64,000 nucleotides of DNA from Sphingomonadaceae bacterium 3R27E2-A (GTDB taxonomy: Bacteria; Pseudomonadota; Alphaproteobacteria; Sphingomonadales; Sphingomonadaceae), in contig SCNT01000017.1 in NCBI GenBank assembly GCA_005503165.1, forward strand, positions 26,502 through 90,501, read 5' to 3'. Below the pieces are notes generated by a model. That model was not told where the DNA came from. It saw only the letters and a list, made by a program, of their open reading frames with translations, and searched no databases. This document shows, piece after piece, positions 62,022 through 64,000 of this stretch (positions within the stretch are counted from its first letter, which is position 1; every line of letters starts with the position of its first letter). Both the position numbers and the translations under genes were made by a program.

Positions 62022-62144
62022 CGGGGGGCGGGGCCGTTCGGCCGCTCCGCCCCCCGTCTGCTTCGGGGGCAAGTGGGGATGTCCCTAGTGGGGGCAGGGG
62101 GCATCAGGGACCAGACTGATACCCCCCACCGCTCCTTTGAGCGG
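62022..62144. other. Cluster of three hairpins in non-coding DNA
   Basis: Three successive stems: 62022-62031 with 62047-62056 (10 bp, CGGGGGGCGG), an imperfect one from GTGGGGG near 62089 to CCCCCAC at 62123-62129 with inner ATCAG/CTGAT, and CCGCTC/GAGCGG (62129-62144). No credible gene covers it. It could be a structured RNA or decayed repeat material. Confidence 0.35.
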
Positions 62145-62272
62145 AACACTCGGGAACATCCGATACCATACAATCCCCGTGCCAATTCGGGCGCCTGGCG
62201 GTTTTCGGCGGGGAACGCTGGTTAGCGATTCCTTACCGGCATGCGGGAGTGTCAAAAAAGCCGACACCTCGC

Positions 62273-62300
62273 CGTTCAGCTTCGTTCAGCAAGCGTTCAG
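62273..62300 (+). promoter_or_regulatory. Three CGTTCAG direct repeats
   Basis: CGTTCAG occurs at 62273, 62283 and 62294, at 10- and 11-base steps, one DNA turn apart. This is the spacing expected for a winged-helix response regulator. It lies immediately before the BlaI-type operator and about 60 bases before the blaI start. Confidence 0.45.
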
Positions 62301-62306
62301 CCGATT

Positions 62307-62322
62307 GACTACATCTGTAGTC
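62307..62322. promoter_or_regulatory. BlaI-type operator GACTACA-TC-TGTAGTC
   Basis: A perfect dyad with the TACA/TGTA half-sites characteristic of BlaI/MecI/CopY operators. It overlaps a -35-like TTGACT at 62305-62310. It lies 35 bases before the blaI-type start, so it fits autorepression of the regulator-peptidase operon. Confidence 0.75.
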
Positions 62323-62357
62323 GTATTGCAGATGAGGCTGAAGGGAGGGGTTCCGCG

Positions 62358-62726
62358 ATGGCCGAGCGCGCTAGCGAATCCGAGATGCAGGTGCTGTCGG
62401 CGCTGTGGGACGAATCCCCGCAGACCGCGGCCGATCTCGCCGAGACCGTCGGCACCGCGAACGGCTGGACGCTCGCGACGGTGAAGACGCTGCTCGCGCG
62501 CCTCGTCCAGAAGGGCGCGGTGACCGCCGAGGCCGAGGGCCGGCGCTATCGCTATCGCCCCGCGGTCGATCGCGCCGACGCTGTCGGCGACGAATCGCAG
62601 CGCTTCGTCGACCGCCTCTTCGGCGGCCGCGTCAGCCCGCTGATCGCGCATCTCGCCGAGCGCGAGGCGCTTTCCGACACCGACATCGCCGAGATCGAAG
62701 CCCTGCTGCGGAGGCTGAAGTCATGA
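62358..62726 (+). CDS. BlaI/MecI/CopY family transcriptional repressor
   Basis: Winged-helix repressor of 122 residues. SEMQVLSALWDESPQTAADLAE and NGWTLATVKTLLARLVQKGAV are the family DNA-binding domain; the C-terminal helices (SPLIAHLAEREALSDTDIAEIEALLRRL) form the dimer. It should be cleaved or released by the M56 peptidase encoded next. AGGGAGGGG precedes ATG 62358. The stop overlaps the next start (ATGA). Confidence 0.94.
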   Translation: MAERASESEMQVLSALWDESPQTAADLAETVGTANGWTLATVKTLLARLVQKGAVTAEAEGRRYRYRPAVDRADAVGDESQRFVDRLFGGRVSPLIAHLAEREALSDTDIAEIEALLRRLKS

Positions 62727-64000
62727 ACGCCGACCTGTTCTTCCGGGCGTGGGGCGACACGCTCGTCACCACCGCCCTGCTCGTGCTGATGATCCTCGTC
62801 ATCCGCAAGCCCTTCGCGCGCCATTTCGGGCCGGGGCTCACTTACGCCCTGTGGGCGGTGCCGGCGCTGCGGCTGATGCTGCCGCCCTTGCCGCTTGCCG
62901 ACCCCGTGGTCGCGCCCGTCGCGGCAGCGATGCCCGCGAGCGCGGTGCCGGCGGGTGAGCTGATCGTGATCGACGCGATCGACGCCGTCGGCGCCGCGCC
63001 CGCCGCGCCCGCGCTGCCGCTCTGGTCCTTCGCCGACCTGCTGCCCCTGCTCTTCGCGATCTGGGCGGCGGGCATGGTGGGCGTGCTCGCCGCGGCGATG
63101 CTGTCGCACCGCCGCTTCCGGCGCGCGGTGCTGACCGGAGCGGTCGAGCTCGAGCCGATCGGCAGCATCCGGCTGGTGATGACCGACGCCGTCGACGGCC
63201 CCGTCGCCTTCGGCCTCTGGCGCCGCTTCGTCGCCGTGCCGCAGGATTTCTTCGCGCGCTACGTCGCCGAGGAACGCGCGCTGGCGATCGATCACGAGCT
63301 CGCGCATCACCGCCACGGCGACCTCTGGGCCAATGCCGCGGCGCTGCTGCTGCTATCGGCGCAATGGTTCAACCCGCTCGCCTGGCGGGCGATCCGCGCC
63401 TTCCGTTTCGACCAGGAGGCCGCGTGCGACGCGCGGGTGCTCACCATGACCGACAGCGCGCCGCGCGAGCTTCGCACCGCGCGCTATGCGACCGCGATCG
63501 CCAAGGCCGCGGTCGGATCGCGGCTGTCGCTCGCCGCGCCGATGGCGGTCCACGACAATCTGCAGGAGAGACTGACGATGCTGATGAGGCAAGACATTTC
63601 CAAGAAACGCGGGCTGGTCGGCCGGCTGCTCGTCGGCGGCGCGACGCTGGCGGTGCTCGCGACCACCGCGACGCTGGTCCCCGCCGGGATCGCGAGCGCG
63701 GCGGCACAGAACGATATGCCCGCGCCGCCGGCTCCCCCGGCACCGCCCGAAGCACCGCTGGCTCCCGACGGTCCGTTGCCGCCCGAAGCGCCGGAAGTGA
63801 TCACCGACGCGCACCGCGTAATGATCTTCACCAGCGACGAGGATGGCGACGAGGGCGCCAAGGCCGACGACGGCAAGAAGAAGCGCGAAGTCCACCGCAT
63901 CGTGATCCGCGAGGGCGAGGTCAAGGACGGCGAGGGCCATGTCATGACATGGCCCTCGCCGTCCTTGACCTCGCCCTCGCGGATCACGATGCGGTGGACT
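62723..64000 (+). CDS. BlaR1/MecR1-like M56 family metallopeptidase, 5' part
   Basis: Membrane sensor-peptidase, at least 425 residues, running off the window. There are helices near 13-28 and 105-127. The cytoplasmic-facing zinc site is DHELAHH (His191, Glu192, His195) with distal Glu232 in FDQEAACD. A further helix lies near 300-320, then a Pro/Ala-rich and acidic periplasmic segment. It would sense an envelope signal and inactivate the BlaI-type repressor; which signal (beta-lactam or other) is not readable, and no beta-lactamase is in view. The last 37 codons fall in the terminal palindrome; those after base 63944 translate its inverted copy and may be artefactual. Confidence 0.88.
   Translation, partial: MNADLFFRAWGDTLVTTALLVLMILVIRKPFARHFGPGLTYALWAVPALRLMLPPLPLADPVVAPVAAAMPASAVPAGELIVIDAIDAVGAAPAAPALPLWSFADLLPLLFAIWAAGMVGVLAAAMLSHRRFRRAVLTGAVELEPIGSIRLVMTDAVDGPVAFGLWRRFVAVPQDFFARYVAEERALAIDHELAHHRHGDLWANAAALLLLSAQWFNPLAWRAIRAFRFDQEAACDARVLTMTDSAPRELRTARYATAIAKAAVGSRLSLAAPMAVHDNLQERLTMLMRQDISKKRGLVGRLLVGGATLAVLATTATLVPAGIASAAAQNDMPAPPAPPAPPEAPLAPDGPLPPEAPEVITDAHRVMIFTSDEDGDEGAKADDGKKKREVHRIVIREGEVKDGEGHVMTWPSPSLTSPSRITMRWT
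63889..64000. repeat. Perfect 112-base palindrome at the window end
   Basis: Bases 63889-63944 are followed without any loop by their exact reverse complement, 63945-64000 (centre GTCA|TGAC). The palindrome reaches the last base of the window and may extend beyond it. It lies inside the M56 peptidase reading frame. A natural inverted duplication is possible, but a zero-loop fold-back at a sequence end is typical of an amplification or assembly artefact. Confidence 0.9.

Noticed and set aside
61889..62185. Short frames in the grxD-blaI gap
   Set aside because: They run across palindromic repeats and hairpins, lack ribosome sites and show no recognisable protein.

Overview
The window is GC-rich chromosomal DNA of an alphaproteobacterium, most likely a sphingomonad such as Sphingopyxis. 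The evidence is the gene repertoire (GapR-type DUF2312, a DUF1476 ATP-synthase zeta protein, DUF1244), the gene order ruvC-ruvA-ruvB-ybgC-tolQRAB-pal, and several families of GC-rich palindromic intergenic repeats. The species call is inference. There is no integrase, transposase, CRISPR array or rRNA.

Layout. 1-940: the 3' part of an MHS-type MFS transporter and tRNA-Leu(GAG). 1.0-18.0 kb: an exported lipoprotein, a TonB-dependent receptor and a complete type II secretion operon, gspCDEFGHIJKLMNO. Both the lipoprotein gene and gspC are preceded by arrays of 11-bp GTCA-type repeats that look like PhoB (Pho) boxes. The block therefore reads as a phosphate-starvation secretion and uptake unit, comparable to the ElpS/T2SS system known in Caulobacter. 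Three minor pseudopilin genes (gspH, I, J) carry a palindromic repeat inside their leader-peptide codons. 18.0-27.4 kb, minus strand: pal-tolBARQ-ybgC, ruvB-GFA-ruvA-ruvC, yebC, ybjQ, gapR and a DUF1244 gene. 27.5-30 kb, plus strand: pyruvate kinase and a Bpt-type aminoacyl-tRNA-protein transferase.

30.2-36.4 kb is the most novel-looking unit. It is four tightly packed plus-strand genes: (i) a fusion of a pyridine-nucleotide flavoprotein, two cyclic-nucleotide-binding domains and a 16-Cys 4Fe-4S ferredoxin; (ii) a five-helix membrane protein with two His-X13-His pairs, the pattern of a di-heme cytochrome b; (iii) an FHA domain joined through one membrane helix to a periplasmic decaheme (10 CXXCH) cytochrome c; (iv) a CpdA-like cyclic-nucleotide phosphodiesterase. 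Together they suggest a cAMP-gated and phosphothreonine-gated electron conduit from NAD(P)H to the periplasm.

36.4-40.5 kb, minus strand: a winged-helix membrane regulator, a D-2-hydroxyacid dehydrogenase, a small membrane protein and cysS. 40.6-60.6 kb, minus strand: a second notable unit, transcribed in the order CHAT-domain caspase-like protein, CHASE2 adenylate cyclase, a small exported protein, a TpsB transporter and a TpsA exoprotein of almost 4,000 residues. 60.8-64.0 kb, plus strand: ATP-synthase zeta, BolA, monothiol glutaredoxin, then a BlaI-type repressor with its operator and a BlaR1/M56 peptidase that runs off the window. The last 112 bases form a perfect zero-loop palindrome, which may be an assembly fold-back.

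All identifications come from reading the sequence and family knowledge. No database search was run.
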